From Hygrophila difformis (Eukaryota > Streptophyta > Magnoliopsida > Lamiales > Acanthaceae), in contig JAOANR010000002.1 in assembly GCA_030278955.1 (NCBI GenBank), positions 1,798,001 through 1,862,000 of the forward strand: 64,000 nucleotides of DNA, written 5' to 3'. Under the pieces are notes generated by a model, which saw only the letters and a program-made list of their open reading frames with translations, did no database searches and was not told the origin of the DNA. Below are positions 22,062 through 34,290 of this stretch, in pieces. Numbering within the stretch: the first letter of the stretch is position 1; each line of letters begins with the position of its first letter. Position numbers and translations under genes: made by a program.

Positions 22062-24513
22062 TTAACCAATATATTCTTTAAGCCTGTGTCCATTTACAGT
22101 CTTTTCTCCTTCACTGAGCATGATTGTGACTGCTCCATTGTCATGAACAGCTACAATGGGGAATGGTCCTGTCCACCTCGATCTGAGCTTTCCTGGAAAT
22201 AATTTCAAATGAGAATTATAAAGTAAAACCAATTGACCAACATAAAATTCCTTATGTTTAATTTTTGAATCATGAATTTTCTTGGTTCGATCTTTATAAA
22301 TCTTGCTGCTTTCATATGCTTCCAGTCTCATCTCTTCCAATTTAGACAGATCAAATTTCCTCTTGTCTTGTCCTGACTGAACATCCATGTTAAGCATCTT
22401 AATGGCCCAATATGCTCTATGTTCTAGCTCAACTGGAAGATGACAAGGTTTTCCAAAAACTAATCTGTAGGGAGACATTCCTATAGGAGTCTTGAAAGCA
22501 GTTCTGTATGCCCATAAAGCATCATCCAGTTTCTTTGACCAGTCTTTTCTTGTAATATTCACAGAAGCTTGTAAAATATGCTTAATTTCCTTATTAGATA
22601 CCTCCACCTGTCCACTTGTCTGAGGATGATATGGTGATCCAACCTTATGATGAACACCATACTGTTTCAGCAACTTCTCAAAGAGTTTATTGACAAAGTG
22701 GGATCCTCCATCAGATATAATGGCACGAGGGGCTCCAAACCTGGTTAAAATATTCTTTTGCAGAAATTTAGTAACTCGTTTAGCTTCATTATTGGGTAAA
22801 GCCACTGCTTCTACCCATTTTGAGACATAGTCAACAGCTACTAGAATGTAGTGATTACCAAATGATGGGGGAAAAGGTCCCATAAAATCAATTCCCCACA
22901 CATCAAATATCTCTACTTCTAAAATTCCTTTTTGAGGCATTTCTTCTCTCATTGAAATGTTTCCCAATCTTTGGCATCTGTCACACATCTTTATAAGTTT
23001 CTGGCAATCCAAAAAGATAGTCGGCCAGAAGAAACCACAATCTAGAACTTTTCTAGCAGTTCTAGCAGGACCATGATGGCCTCCTAAAGGATTCTCATGA
23101 CACTTTCTAACAATTTGAAAACCTTCCTTCTCATGAACACAACGCCTAATAACCTGATCGGAACAAAATTTGAATAAAAAGGGGTCATCCCAGTAGTATT
23201 TCTGAATCTCTCTGAAAAATCTTGACTTCTGATGAGAGTCTTTAAACTTTGGAACAATCTTGCAGGCTAGATAATTAGCAAAATCTGAAAACCAAGGACA
23301 ATCAAATTGATGCAACTGCAAAGCATACAACTGTTCATCTGCAAATTTATCATTTACAACTTCCTCCTTTTCTGTTTTCTCTTCCAATCTAGAGAGATGA
23401 TCTGCTACTCCATTGTCTTTTCCTTTTCTGTCTTTAATAATAATGTCAAACTCTTGTAAAAGTAAGACCCATCTTATCAGCCTAGGTTTGGCTTCTTGCT
23501 TTGAGAAGAGATATCTTAATGCAGTATGATCTGTGTAAACTATAGTTTGAGCCCCAATAAGATACTGTCTGAACTTGTCAAAGGCAAAAACTACAGCATA
23601 CATTTCCTTTTCTGTAGTGGTGTAGTTTATCTGGGCATCATTAAGAGTATGGCTAGCATAATAGATAACATGATGTTTGCCTTCTTTATGTTGCCTCAAA
23701 ACTGCTCCTACTGCATTCTCACTTCCATCACACATAAGTTCAAAAGGTAGACTCCAATCAGGAGACTGGACTATAGGTGCAGTGATAAGTTTCTCCTTCA
23801 AGGTCTTAAAAGCAGTCAAGCAATCTTCATCAAAGCTAAATACCACATCCTTATTTAGAAGATTACATAAAGGTCTTGCTATTTTAGAAAAGTCCTTAAT
23901 AAACCTTCTATAAAAACCAGCATGACCAAGAAAACTCCTTACTGCCTTAATCGTTTTAGGTGGTGGTAGATTTGCTATCACAGAAACCTTAGCTTTGTCT
24001 ACTTCTATTCCTGCTCTAGATACTTTGTGTCCTAGGACAATTCCTTCCTGAACCATGAAATGACACTTTTCCCAGTTAAGAACCAAGTTAGTGTCCTCAC
24101 ATCTGCAAAATTTTTGACAGATTTTGTAAACAGTCTTCAAAGTCAGTTCCATAAACGGTAAAATCATCCATAAACACTTCAATGCATTTTTCAATAAAAT
24201 CAGAGAAAATACTCATCATGCATCTTTGAAAAGTAGCAGGGGCATTACATAATCCAAAAGGCATTCTTCTATAAGCAAATGTTCCATATGGACAAGTAAA
24301 AGTTGTCTTCTCATGATCTTCACTAGCAATAACTATTTGATTATAACCAGAATAACCATCTAAGAAGCTGTAAAATGGTTTACCTGACAGTCTTTCTAAC
24401 ATTTGATCAATAAAAGATAAAGGAAAATGATCTTTTCTTGTGGCAGTATTTAGTTTTCTATAATCAATGCAAACTCTCCAACCAGTTACTGGTCTTGTTG
24501 CTACTTCATCACC
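22062..24513 (-). pseudogene. pol: Reverse transcriptase, RNase H and integrase of the 20-kb element
   Basis: The RT core (CIDYRKLN, TTFTCPYGTFAYRRMPFGL, catalytic FMDD near 24,160) lies in one frame to about 24,097. A 2-bp loss near 24,100 then shifts to a frame that stays open to TAG/TAA at 22062. RNase H carboxylates are visible ([29 protein letters not shown]). Integrase has the HHCC zinc site ([17 protein letters not shown]) and the DDE triad ([24 protein letters not shown]). The C-terminal part ends in a [16 protein letters not shown] barrel-like segment. No chromodomain is seen, consistent with Athila. With the two frameshifts no functional Pol can be made. Confidence 0.85.
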
Positions 24514-26536
24514 ATGTCATTAGTCACAATACAGATCCGACCCTTTTTAGGTACAACTTGTGTTGGACTTACCCATTTGCTATCAGAAATAGGATAGATT
24601 ATACCTGCATCAAGTAGTTTGATTACCTCCTTCTTGACAACTTCATGCATTGGTGGATTTAGCCGCCTTTGTGGTTGTCTGGATGGTTTGTATTCATCTT
24701 CCATCAGGATCCTATGCATACAATTGTGTGGACTGATGCCTTTGATATCTGCTATAGTCCAAGCAATTGCCTGAATATAATTTTTAAGAGTACCCACTAG
24801 AGCTTGTTCTTGTTCTTCACTCAATTTAGATGAAATTATTACCGGAAGCTTGTTTTTGTCTGCCAAAAAGGCATACTTAAGATGTTCTGGTAATACTTTA
24901 AGTTCAAGCTCTGGTGGATTTTCTATTGATGGAATTAATTTGCTTCGAGTTTGCACTTCCATCTTTAAATCAGATCCTTCTAAATCAGATCCTTCTTTAG
25001 AAGGATCTGTTTTATCAATGTCATCCTCAGATTGTTCTGAAGATGTCATATCCTCACTTTCTGATCCATCCTTGATTTCACCAGTCTCAGGATCAGCGAA
25101 TCTAACCGCGCACAAGTAAGCAAAAGTAGCATCTTCAGCATTTGTGAGTGGGGTGAGATTGTTCTCAATTACATCAGTGGTAAAGAGATTATAATAATCA
25201 AAAAGATTTCCCCCCTCCATAGTATTAGAATCTAATCCCTTTCCCGCTACATTGGTTTCAAGAGCATTAAAAGGTTATGTTGCCATCTTCATCATGTTGA
25301 AAGTAACTTCCTGATCATCAACGTGAAGTTTGACTATGCCATTCATTGTATCAATCATAGCTCCTGCAGTCACCAGGAAAGGCCTTCCTAGTATGATAGG
25401 AATTATGACATTTTCATCGATATCAAGAATGACAAAGTCAGCTGGAAAACAAAGGCCTCCTGTCTTTACTAGAACATCTTCAATGATCCCTTCTGGTCTG
25501 GTGCTCGATTGGTCATCAAAGAAGAGAGTCATATTCACTGGCCTCATCTTCCCCAAGTCCAATCGTCTGACCATAGCAAGTGGCATTACATTGATGTTGC
25601 TTCCTAAGTCACAGAGCCCTTGCCCAGCTTCTTTACAGTTGATAATCAGGGGTAAAGTAAAACTCCCTGGATCTTCAAGCTTTGGAGGAATCCGTTGTTG
25701 AAGAACCAGGCTGCAATTCTAATTTAAGACCACCATTTGCTGCTCTCCCGTACTTCGTTTTCTTGAAATAAATTCTTTCAGAAACTTAGCGTAAGAGGGC
25801 ATTTCAGCAATTAATTCAACCAAAGGGATTGATATTTCAATGGCCTTAATCTTTTCAAGAAATTTCTTAAATTTAATTTCTTGAAGATCATTTTTGAGTC
25901 TCCCAGGATATGGTATCCTGGGCATGTGTTCATCCAGTGAATCCTTTTTGTTACCTGTATTACCTCCCTCTTTTTCCTTTGGAAATGAATGTCCTGAGAC
26001 ATTCTTTTCCAAACCCTTATCCTCAAGTATCTGCCTTTCTTCAAGGTGATCATCTTCTTCTATTGTCTGAACATCTTTGAAATTTTTCTGATGTAGCAAC
26101 CTATCTCGTTTCTTTTCAAATTCAGGATCAACAACTTCTTTCCCTCCCCTCAACGTAACTGCCTTACATTGTGGATTTGTTTCAGAGGAACTTGGTAGTT
26201 TTCCTTTTTCTCTTTGCTGTAATAACTTGGCCATCTCTGTTACTGAATTTTCAACATTCTTGATTGAAGCCTGCAGTTGGTTGTTCGTCTCTGTCTGCTT
26301 AACAATAAACTCCTTCAGAGCATTCTCCACCTTTAAAGAATAAGTGTTATCTTGAACAACAGGATAAGGGCCCGGTGGCACTGGTTGATGTGGAAAATTT
26401 GCAGGCATTGGTGCAAACGGTCCATATGGTCTATTCTGTTGATTCATTTGTTGAGGAGGTCTCTGAGGGTACATTTGCTGCTAAGGATAAAATTGTTGCT
26501 GAGGACGAAACTGCTGCTGGTTCTGTTGAGGCGGAT
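24514..26536 (-). pseudogene. Gag-pol linker and aspartic protease of the 20-kb element
   Basis: One frame runs from the Gln-rich linker through the protease to the start of RT, interrupted by TAG at 26481-26483, TAG at 25719-25721 and TAA at 25275-25277. The protease region has the active-site motif CDLGSNINVMP near 25,600 and the flap/hydrophobic motif IPIILGRPF near 25,380. The protease would cleave the polyprotein. Then come LKVLPEHLKYAFLAD and the RT entry motif LLDAGIIYPISDSKWVSP. The TAG at 26481 sits where the right-hand element also has a TAG. A frameshift near 24,513 breaks the frame before the RT core. Confidence 0.75.
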
Positions 26537-27814
26537 TCAGGAGATGTGCATTCTGTGCATTTGAGTGTTACCATAGCTCAAGTTTGGATGCTTGTTCTGG
26601 AATCCAGTGTAATTACAGCTTTCATCTTGTTTTGGTGCTTCCTGAAGCTGCGGACATTGATCATTATGATATGGCCCAGAACATATTCCACATTGATAAA
26701 CTGGTTCCATGGGAGTAGGTTGAAGGATCATCATAGGTGGTTGTTGTTGATGCTGAACTTGTTGACTTGTTTGCTGAGCTAGTTGTAACTCAGTAATCTG
26801 TTTAGTGAGTGCTGCAAATTTTTCTTCATTTTTGTCTGTGTGGATAACAAGACTCTTTCTTGTAGGAGATGGTGGGTCATCATCTTGGAGAACTGCTCTG
26901 CTCGCTGTCATGGTGTCTATTGTTGACCAAGCTCTATCAAGTGGCATCTGAAGTAATTGTTCCCCTCCAGTGGCATTAATCATCATCTGCCAAGTGTGAG
27001 TGAGTCCAGTGAAAAAGATCTTCAAAAGTCTTCTTTCTGTGATACCATGATGCGGGCATCTTTTAAGCATATCAAAGAATCTGTCTCGAGCATCCTTCAA
27101 AGATTCTCCTTTTCTCATCTTAAAGCTAGAAATCTTATCTACCCATTCATCTACTTTACTTTCTGGAAAGTATTTGAGCAAGAAGTTTCTGACTAGTTCT
27201 GGCCAAGTAGCCTTCTGTTGAGCATTCAATGAATCATACCATTCTTTCGCAGAACCATCCAAAGAGAATGGAAACATTGCTAGTTGAATGGTTTCTCTTG
27301 AAGCTCTACCCTTCTTCACTGTCTTACTCAGTTCAACAAACTTTTTGAGATGTAAGTGTGGATCTTCAGCACTCAATCCATAAAAAGCTCGGGAAGATGC
27401 CAAGTTTAATATACCAGGTGGTATATCAACCTCTTCATCTGTTCCAGCCAAATACTGATCAACGTTTGGTTGCCATGGTTGATATTGTTCTTCTTGAGGA
27501 TTTGGAGCAGGATTAGCAAAATTTGGTGGAAAGTAATGCTGATGAACAAATTGTGGTGCAGCAGCCCTCTGTGGTGCTCGAAAATGTCCTCGAAGTGGTA
27601 CGTTTTGCTGATTTTCTGGCTGTCCATTTGGTAAGTTTCCAGGTCCGTCATTTTGTCTATTGTTAGCCATCCTAGTTATTGTTGAAAGATTCCCTTCTAC
27701 AAGATCTCTTTGTCTCCTTCTAGCGCTTGCTCTGATCAGCCTTGATGTTCTTTCAAGTTCACAATTAAAAGGAAGCAAAGGTTGCCTTGAAGATCGAGTT
27801 GTTCTTTCGCTCAT
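26537..27814 (-). pseudogene. gag: Gag of the 20-kb element
   Basis: The frame starts at ATG 27814 (MSERTTRS). After a proline/glutamine-rich N-terminus it shows the capsid signature of the Retrotrans_gag family (AKEWYDSLNAQQKATWPELV, then FLLKYFPESK) and a cysteine motif (CGICSGPYHNDQC) typical of Athila Gag. It forms the particle that packages element RNA. The frame shifts near 26,568: the Gln-rich linker continues in another frame, and this one stops at TGA 26537. The stretch upstream of 27814 lies between the primer site and gag and is untranslated leader. Confidence 0.8.
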
Positions 27815-27937
27815 AAACTGTTGAGACTTCTCTGTGAACAAAATGAAAGAATTAATGAATTTATTTAATATGGTATAAAGTAAATAATTACAATTAAACC
27901 AAAGAGTATCTACAGTTCTAAAATTCATAACGCTACA

Positions 27938-27958
27938 CCCTCCCCGGCAACGGCGCCA
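27938..27958 (-). other. Primer-binding site (tRNA-Asp type)
   Basis: TGGCGCCGTTGCCGGGGA follows the CA end of the LTR with no gap. The same site occurs at 59214 in the right-hand element. It is the site usual for Athila-type elements and would pair with the 3' end of a tRNA-Asp to prime minus-strand DNA synthesis. Confidence 0.85.
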
Positions 27959-30900
27959 TGAAGCTTTGAAGTAAAACCCGGTGCAATGCCCCCCGACAGC
28001 CTTTGAACTATAATCCTATAGGACTGTTAAAGAGCTTGCCTAATTTTTCCTACCGAAAGCGCACGGTATCAAGCTGCAGTATTTATTTTTATTGTCGGGA
28101 TCGTTCATTAGAGAGTTACACGATAGAAGCGTTTTAATAGGATTATTAGTTCTAGAACTCGTTTCTACTCCTGGTTTAAGGATGGTGTAATGATGATGAC
28201 TAAGAATTAAATGTTGAACTGTAAATGCATAAAACTGTAAACAAAAATAAAGAAAGCAATTGAAATGATGTTGAGTGTTATGATTATGTTCATGAGTTTA
28301 CGGATAGTGTGGATCAAAACAAACAAACGAAATAAGAATATGATGAGAATATCGTACTTCAATGGTTAGAAACAGAATGAAAGCTCATTGAGATAAACAA
28401 ATCCTCTATGCAACTTAATCAAATCTTCATGTCTTAAATCACTTCCCAAGACAGGTACTTGTGATTCAGTGTCATGACACTCTAAAGCACTGAAATCATG
28501 GGATACTGTCATCACATGATGATCGATCAGACTCATTCTGTGACAAAAGCTTTTAGAACTGTCACTTAATCTCTCTCTTTCGGACTCAGATTAAGCCTTT
28601 GATAACTCAAGGTCACATCTAAATCATCTTATATTCATCTGAACTTGAAGTTGTTCTTTTTATTACTCTGAATCAAACTGGTCTCATGACCCTATATTGG
28701 ATGTCCTCTACAAGAAGTGAAAAAGCATGTATTTAAATCTATCATCCAATGGTTTCATAAGACTTAACTCCTCAGAGTAATTCCTTCAAGTAGTTGTAAG
28801 AAGTAATAGTCCTGTAAGTATATCAAGATGAAATTGCAATTCAAAATCCTTGACTTATCCAGACCACTCAGATTCATATAGATGCTTTAGCTTGAGAAAT
28901 CTCTGTAAACAACTCTGATTACCCATGACTTGACTCAGGATTAGTAAGACTTAGAAAGAATATTTAATCTCCTACCAATAGCATATAGTGGAAACTATAA
29001 AGCTATGAACCCTGGAAATTAATCTTCTTAAAACTCCCACTAATTATTGGGACAAAAGATGGTTTTTGAAACACCTTTCCCTTTTAAACGACAGGTACTA
29101 AATGCCCAACTAAAGAACAAGTTTGTTCTTCATCACCCTGAGTAAATAATGATTGAGAAAACTTATATCATCATCTTTCTCAATGTACTAATGAAAATAT
29201 TACCATGAATTCCAAATATGAATTATGAGTCTATATTTAGGAAGTAAGATTACTCATCATAAACAGGGAAATATCCCAAAATATCATATGTATAGGTAGT
29301 ATTATATGTATAAAGAAACGATGAGGGTTCTGAATCCTCTTAATCAAAATGCTAAGGTGTTTCTAAAATATAAACTGGAAACTAGACAGAATTAGGAAAT
29401 TACTTTCCTATGAAAAAGATTTGAGAAATAATTCTGCAAAATAAATGTCCAAGATAGCTCGCAGTAACTATTTTGGGTTTCAAACTATGAACATTCCAAT
29501 TTTCCGCACACTATGTCTGTACAGCGTGGAGGGAGTTATTGTTCAAAGAATGTTCCTCAGATTTAGTTTATACAAAGAACTGAATGCCTCGCAATAATGT
29601 CTGTAAGAATGCGGCGAGAATACTCAATTCCTGCTTATAGAATAGGGGTTATATATGTATAAGAGATAAGTAGTTGATATCCCAAGAAATGGGAATCAAT
29701 TCTGTTGCTATTTTGAGTTGGCTCTCTCGCTTTGTCAAAATGACATCGCGAGAGTATTGAAATAGCCTCTCTTGAAACAAAGTTGTCTGGATAATTCCTC
29801 GCGTCATTTTTTACGATGGAGCGTGATTTTATCCTTATATGAAGTAAATGATCAAGTCCTGTAATTATCATAACTACCTTCTGGAACTTTTATTCAGAAA
29901 ACAATGAAAACAGAACCTTTTTTTATCTAAATTCGAGAATTTAAAGTTGTTAATTCTTAAAGATTATCATGCGATAATTAACACTGCATGGGTCTTTAGG
30001 AACCTTTTAGAGTTCTGAACATTAATTTCTGCAGATTTCTTCCAAATTTGTGATCAAGATATAATATCAACAAAAAATCGAATGAATTCATAATTCTATC
30101 AGTTTCATACCTAACTCGGTTACAATATCCAAACTTCTTGAGTAATTAGAACAAACAAATTACGAATTAAAGATATGATAGTAACATGATCTTGAGAATC
30201 AAATTATCGACGTGATGCAAATTCCAAGAAGTGAATATTGTGTTCGAGGTCTATACTTCTCTGAAACAGAATTGAAAGACATCTAATACCGATAAAACCT
30301 TTCAAAATTGTAACCAGAAAGATAAGAAATGCACGATTTGATAACTGATCGTTCTTCATATATCTTGAATAACAAAGAAATTAAAAACGAATACACCTGA
30401 AATCTGATTGCAATCAGAATAATGCGAATTTGAACGAAGAAGTCGGAAACTAGATGGTGATCATCATAATGGATGAACAAAGCATTCCGATAGCAATTCT
30501 TCTTCCAGGGTATCCTCAAACTATTCTACTAAAATATTCCGAAGAAAATCTACTGCAAAATTGAATTACAAATCTGAAGAACTTGAAGCAAATTGCAGTG
30601 AAAAGTAAACCCTAGCTAACCTACCTACTGAATTCTAAAAGTGAACTGGAGAGTAAAATGAGCTATTCTCTTCAATTTCCCGCTACTTGAGCTGATCCCC
30701 CAAGGGTCTTATTTATAGATGGACGTTGTAACTGCTTCAGCCTTGGATGATAACCGCTCACATCAGAATAGCTCTCCTCTCGCTTTGTCCAGTTCCTTCA
30801 AAGCGAGAGTCAAAAATGTAATTGTCTTTCTTGACCAGGCGAGATCTCACAGTCTCTTCAAACAGTTTGCTTCTCGCCATAACACTTAAGGCTTCCTGTC

Positions 30901-31307
30901 TTGCACAAATTTTCTTTCCTTGCGATGTCAAATGATCATCGCGTGGACTTCAGCTTCTAAACATTCTTCCTTAGATTTTTCCTGATTTCGTATGTAAGTC
31001 CTCGCACCATTTCTTCTCTTTCCTCGCTATGTCTTTCCCATCTCCCGCTGCTTTTCAACTTAACTTCCTGCTGAATGACAAAGCGTGAGTCAGTTCAAAT
31101 AAAAACATAGCGTGCGAGACTTGCAGTGAAAACTTAGAATTTCAAGCCATTTTTAATGTAATTCCAGCTTCTTCACAATCTTGGTTCTTCTTCCATCTTT
31201 TCACATCTTCCATGATTATTCATTAAAAACTAATGGAATTAAGAACAAAAGATCATCATTAAGACACTAAATTGGACGCAAATGACAGTCATAAAAGACT
31301 GTCATCA
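27959..31307 (-). repeat. 5' LTR of the 20-kb element, 3.35 kb
   Basis: The LTR runs from TGATGACAGTC (minus strand, at 31307) to CAAAGCTTCA at 27959, directly before the primer-binding site. A TATA box (CTATAAAT, 30718-30711) marks the likely promoter. The segment ACCGTGCGCTTTCGG near the 3' end recurs in the LTR of the right-hand Athila-like element near 58,880. Inverted copies of a CTCTCGCTTTGT motif occur upstream (30.78-31.1 kb) and downstream (29.7 kb) of the TATA box. Confidence 0.85.
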
Positions 31308-31611
31308 ATAAATAATAAATAAAAAAGGAACCTCTTTTTCCCTTTATGATCTAGATAGAAATAAAGATTGAATAAACAAGAACTCCTATGTCCCATGACA
31401 ATTGTTTCTCACGACCTGGGGTTTATCTCATTGCCTTGTATATTTTTTCATATCTATGTTTGTTTCTTTCTGATGCAAAAAAAAACACGTACATACCCTA
31501 CAATTATTTCATATCTATGTTTGTTTGTTTCTGATGCAAAAAAACCATGTACACTTACCCATGACAGCTGGTTGTACTCGAGATTGATGTTATATTTTGT
31601 GGTCTTTGTAG
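31308..31611. other. Flanking DNA with a short local duplication
   Basis: A block starting CCCATGACA and containing TCATATCTATGTTTGTTT, poly-A and ACATACCC occurs twice (about 31,390-31,500 and 31,505-31,570) with small differences. No gene is evident. Confidence 0.5.
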
Positions 31612-32537
31612 GTATAAAATGCATAGGGGGTGATGGAATTATAAATGAGGTTTTTTTTCTCACATTTGTTATCAGAGAATGTAAACAATAATCTTTATGA
31701 TTGCTCATATTTTGTTGTTATCCAAAGGATTATGCTTCATGTTCTTTGAATAATCGATGCTATGTTGAACTCCTATAGATATGTAGAAGCATGATTGCAG
31801 TTGGCATGTATATTATTTTCAATATTTATTCCACTTGAATTTTTTCTATTCTATCCCAGAGGAATTTTTTGAATATGAAAATTCGTTAGTTCATTTTTTC
31901 GGCAGAAACCTTGCCCTTGCTTTCTGATTCTGCTTTGAATTGTTTACAGAGTATGATTTGTTTGTTTTTCCCAAAGTGGGAAATTCAAATATTTAGAAAC
32001 TATTTTGGATGGTTGCATATGATTGCTCTTGAATATTCAACAACTTCATCAGATATGGTTGCTAAAACATGTTGTCTCTGTGCATCAAGTTCCCTAGAGC
32101 TTTGTGAATATGCTTTTCTTTCTTTTCCATGTTTCAAATTTTTAGTCAACTGATTGTTTGGCAGCAAGCTTTGCTATTTTTTCACATGGTTTAAAACGAT
32201 ATGATATTATGTTTAAATTGCCCCTCATATTTGGTAGTCGATTTGAGTTGCACATGCATGTATCTATGCAAGATACATGATTATATTTCTTTATCTTATT
32301 GCAGAAATTTAACTTGCGCTTTTGTCAAATGTTGAACAGTTACCTGTTGCTTTGTTGCTGTGGTATCTCACTGGTAAATCCAAATTGCAGATGTTGAATG
32401 GTTTACTCAGTAGAGACAACCAGAAAGAAGCGATTTCAATTCCTATTGGAATCATACCTGTCGGTTCTGATAATTCCTTAGGTTGGACAGTTCTTGGGGT
32501 TAGAGATCATATATCTGCAGCGATAACAATAGTGAAG
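31612..32537 (+). pseudogene. Two-exon fragment of a sphingoid long-chain-base kinase (LCBK1-like)
   Basis: Exon 31612-31649 (TTTGTAG acceptor) encodes IKCIGGDGIINE, the nucleotide-binding GGDG motif of the diacylglycerol/sphingosine kinase catalytic domain. Exon 32391-32537 (ATTGCAG acceptor, GTAGTT donor) encodes MLNGLLSRDNQKEAISIPIG, IIPVGSDNSLGWTVLGVRD and a short end (HISAAITIVK). The two join in phase (NE then MLNGLL). The match to the plant LCBK1 family, from memory, is close, with substitutions such as PVGSDNSLGW for PAGSDNSLVW. LCB kinases phosphorylate sphingoid bases. No preceding or following kinase exon is visible, so this is a truncated copy rather than a working gene. Confidence 0.8.
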
Positions 32538-33050
32538 GTAGTTTTTATGTTTTTATTATTCTTGACTTGTGCGTTTTGTTATGAAGCATCTTGACTCTGT
32601 AGATATTTCCTAGATTTCATTTTATGTGTCACATTTGGTTTGGGCATGGGATTTTAGGAAGACATAGAAATGGGATACTATTATAAATAGAGGGCTAAAG
32701 GTAACGAAATATGGTAACAGAACACCTATTTTGAATTCGTAGGTATCTTTTAAATTCATGTATTTCGTATTTGTTTCTGTTGCTTTGCGGGTGTTAGGAA
32801 ATTCCAGGTTTAAATAAATTTTATATTGTTTGATTTTGTCTTTAACACTGCATACTTCCTTTGTAAATTAAATATAACTAAACTTCTTTGAACGTAATAA
32901 GTATCATATAAGGAAACTGCATGCACTTGCCTACAATTATTTATTTTTTCTCCATGGGCAGTTGTACACACTCAATACGTTGTGCATCTGCACAGCTTAG
33001 CCAACTAGTATATATATATATATATACTCACTCCGCCTCCATGTCCATGA

Positions 33051-33086
<36 letters not shown>

Positions 33087-33145
33087 CGCCTAATTGCCAC
33101 CACTTTGACATTGCTTTTATATTATAGAGTACATCATCAATATAC
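32538..33145. other. Intergenic DNA with (AT)n tracts
   Basis: No further kinase exons were found. (AT)n runs lie at about 33,009-33,026 and 33,056-33,082. Confidence 0.6.
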
Positions 33146-33390
33146 TACTCCCTCCATCCCAGGTAACATATCATATTTGACTTTTTGACACTGTTTATTA
33201 TTCAGTTTTGAATCAATTTTATGGTAAGTATATATTTAAAATAATATAATCGAATTGGGTCTTATTAGAATTGTATGATCATGATTTACATAATTTTTCA
33301 TTGTACAAATTTCGAGATATTAATGATTGAAAAGGTGCATTGTATTGTGTGTAAAACTCAAACACGACAAGTTAAATAACACAGAGAGTA
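33146..33390. mobile_element. Stowaway MITE
   Basis: Left end TACTCCCTCCATCCC, right end ACAGAGAGTA with TA borders; the right repeat is diverged. Interior shares AATCGAATTGGGTCTTATTA-type sequence with neighbouring copies. Confidence 0.65.
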
Positions 33391-33588
33391 TTGTTTTATG
33401 TATCCCAATAATTGATTAGATTCTAATTACACATCATAATTACAATTGTGAGCGAGTTGAGCCCCTGCCATACGGACATTGGACACCCTGTTAACGCAAA
33501 TCTTTCAATACTTATCTTAGTTTATTATTCTTTTGTGTAACCATTTTTTTAACCTTACTTAAATTCTATATATTTATATTTATTTATA

Positions 33589-33846
33589 TACTTCCTCCGT
33601 TTGGTTATGTTTGATATATTGGCAAAAATACTATTATTCACATACATACTTTGACTTAAAGTTTTATTACAGTTATACAAGTTAAAATATAGTCAAATGA
33701 GATCTTATTAGATTCATCTCGTCCTATAATTTTTAAATATTGAACTTTTAGAATTTTTACTTTTACCGAACTTGAATTATTAGTTGTTTAGAATGTGTAT
33801 TAAACTGCGTGATATATGGATACAATTAAAAAAAATAGAGGAAGTA
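33589..33846. mobile_element. Stowaway MITE
   Basis: Left end TACTTCCTCCGTTTG, right end AATAGAGGAAGTA, TA at both borders. It contains the shared AGTCAAATGAGATCTTATTA segment. Confidence 0.7.
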
Positions 33847-33931
33847 TTAAAAACTTGAGTAATCTTACAACTAAATACCCTCCCCCTCTCTCTCTCTTTA
33901 ATCAATTTTCAATTGATGGTCAGGGATGTTG

Positions 33932-34193
33932 TACTCCCTCCATATCAAAATGTTTTTGACATTCCTACTTTTCACGTAAATCAATGCACACTTTTAACAA
34001 CTAATAACTCAAGTTTGGTACAAGTAAAAATTTTAAAAGTTTAATATTTAAAAGCTACACGATGAGTCGAATCTAATAAGATCTCACTTGGCTATATTTT
34101 AACTTATATAACTATGATAAAACTTTAAGTAAAAGTCTATGTGTGAATATTGTCAACTATTCCAATGTCAAAAACATTTTGATACGGATTGTA
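33932..34193. mobile_element. Stowaway MITE
   Basis: Left end TACTCCCTCCATATCAAAAT pairs with the right end ATTTTGATACGGATTGTA over most of its length. Borders are TA. It abuts another Stowaway start at 34192. Confidence 0.75.
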
Positions 34194-34290
34194 CTCCCTC
34201 CGTCCCATTATTTCTGTCTCACTTTCCTTTTTCGTCCGTCCCACACCAATTGTCTCATTTCCTTTTTAGGAAATCACTAGTCAACCCACC
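34192..34290. mobile_element. Partial Stowaway MITE, left end only
   Basis: TACTCCCTCCGTCCCATTAT is a canonical Stowaway end sharing its TA with the preceding copy. The matching right end was not found, and the element appears to decay around 34,290. Confidence 0.5.

Larger units (their letters stand above)
11307..31307 (-). mobile_element. Athila-like Ty3/gypsy retrotransposon, 20 kb, with extra coding cargo
   Basis: The borders are TGAAGCTTTGA on the left and GACTGTCATCA on the right, flanked by the direct repeat ATAAA (11302-11306 and 31308-31312). The element reads leftward: 5' LTR 27959-31307, tRNA-Asp-type primer site, gag, protease, RT, RNase H, integrase (to 22062), six F-box genes, a long additional ORF, then a heavily deleted 3' LTR. 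The pol sequence and primer site fit the Athila lineage. The shared LTR portion differs by about three substitutions and one small indel in 350 bp by eye, so the insertion is fairly recent, yet the coding parts carry several stops and frameshifts. Confidence 0.85.

Noticed and set aside
10887..32537. One host gene split by the 20-kb element, with left exons at 10-11 kb and right LCBK1 exons at 31.6-32.5 kb
   Set aside because: The left exons do not resemble the N-terminal part of LCBK1 proteins as I know them, and the left gene seems to end at a stop near 11,138 before the insertion.
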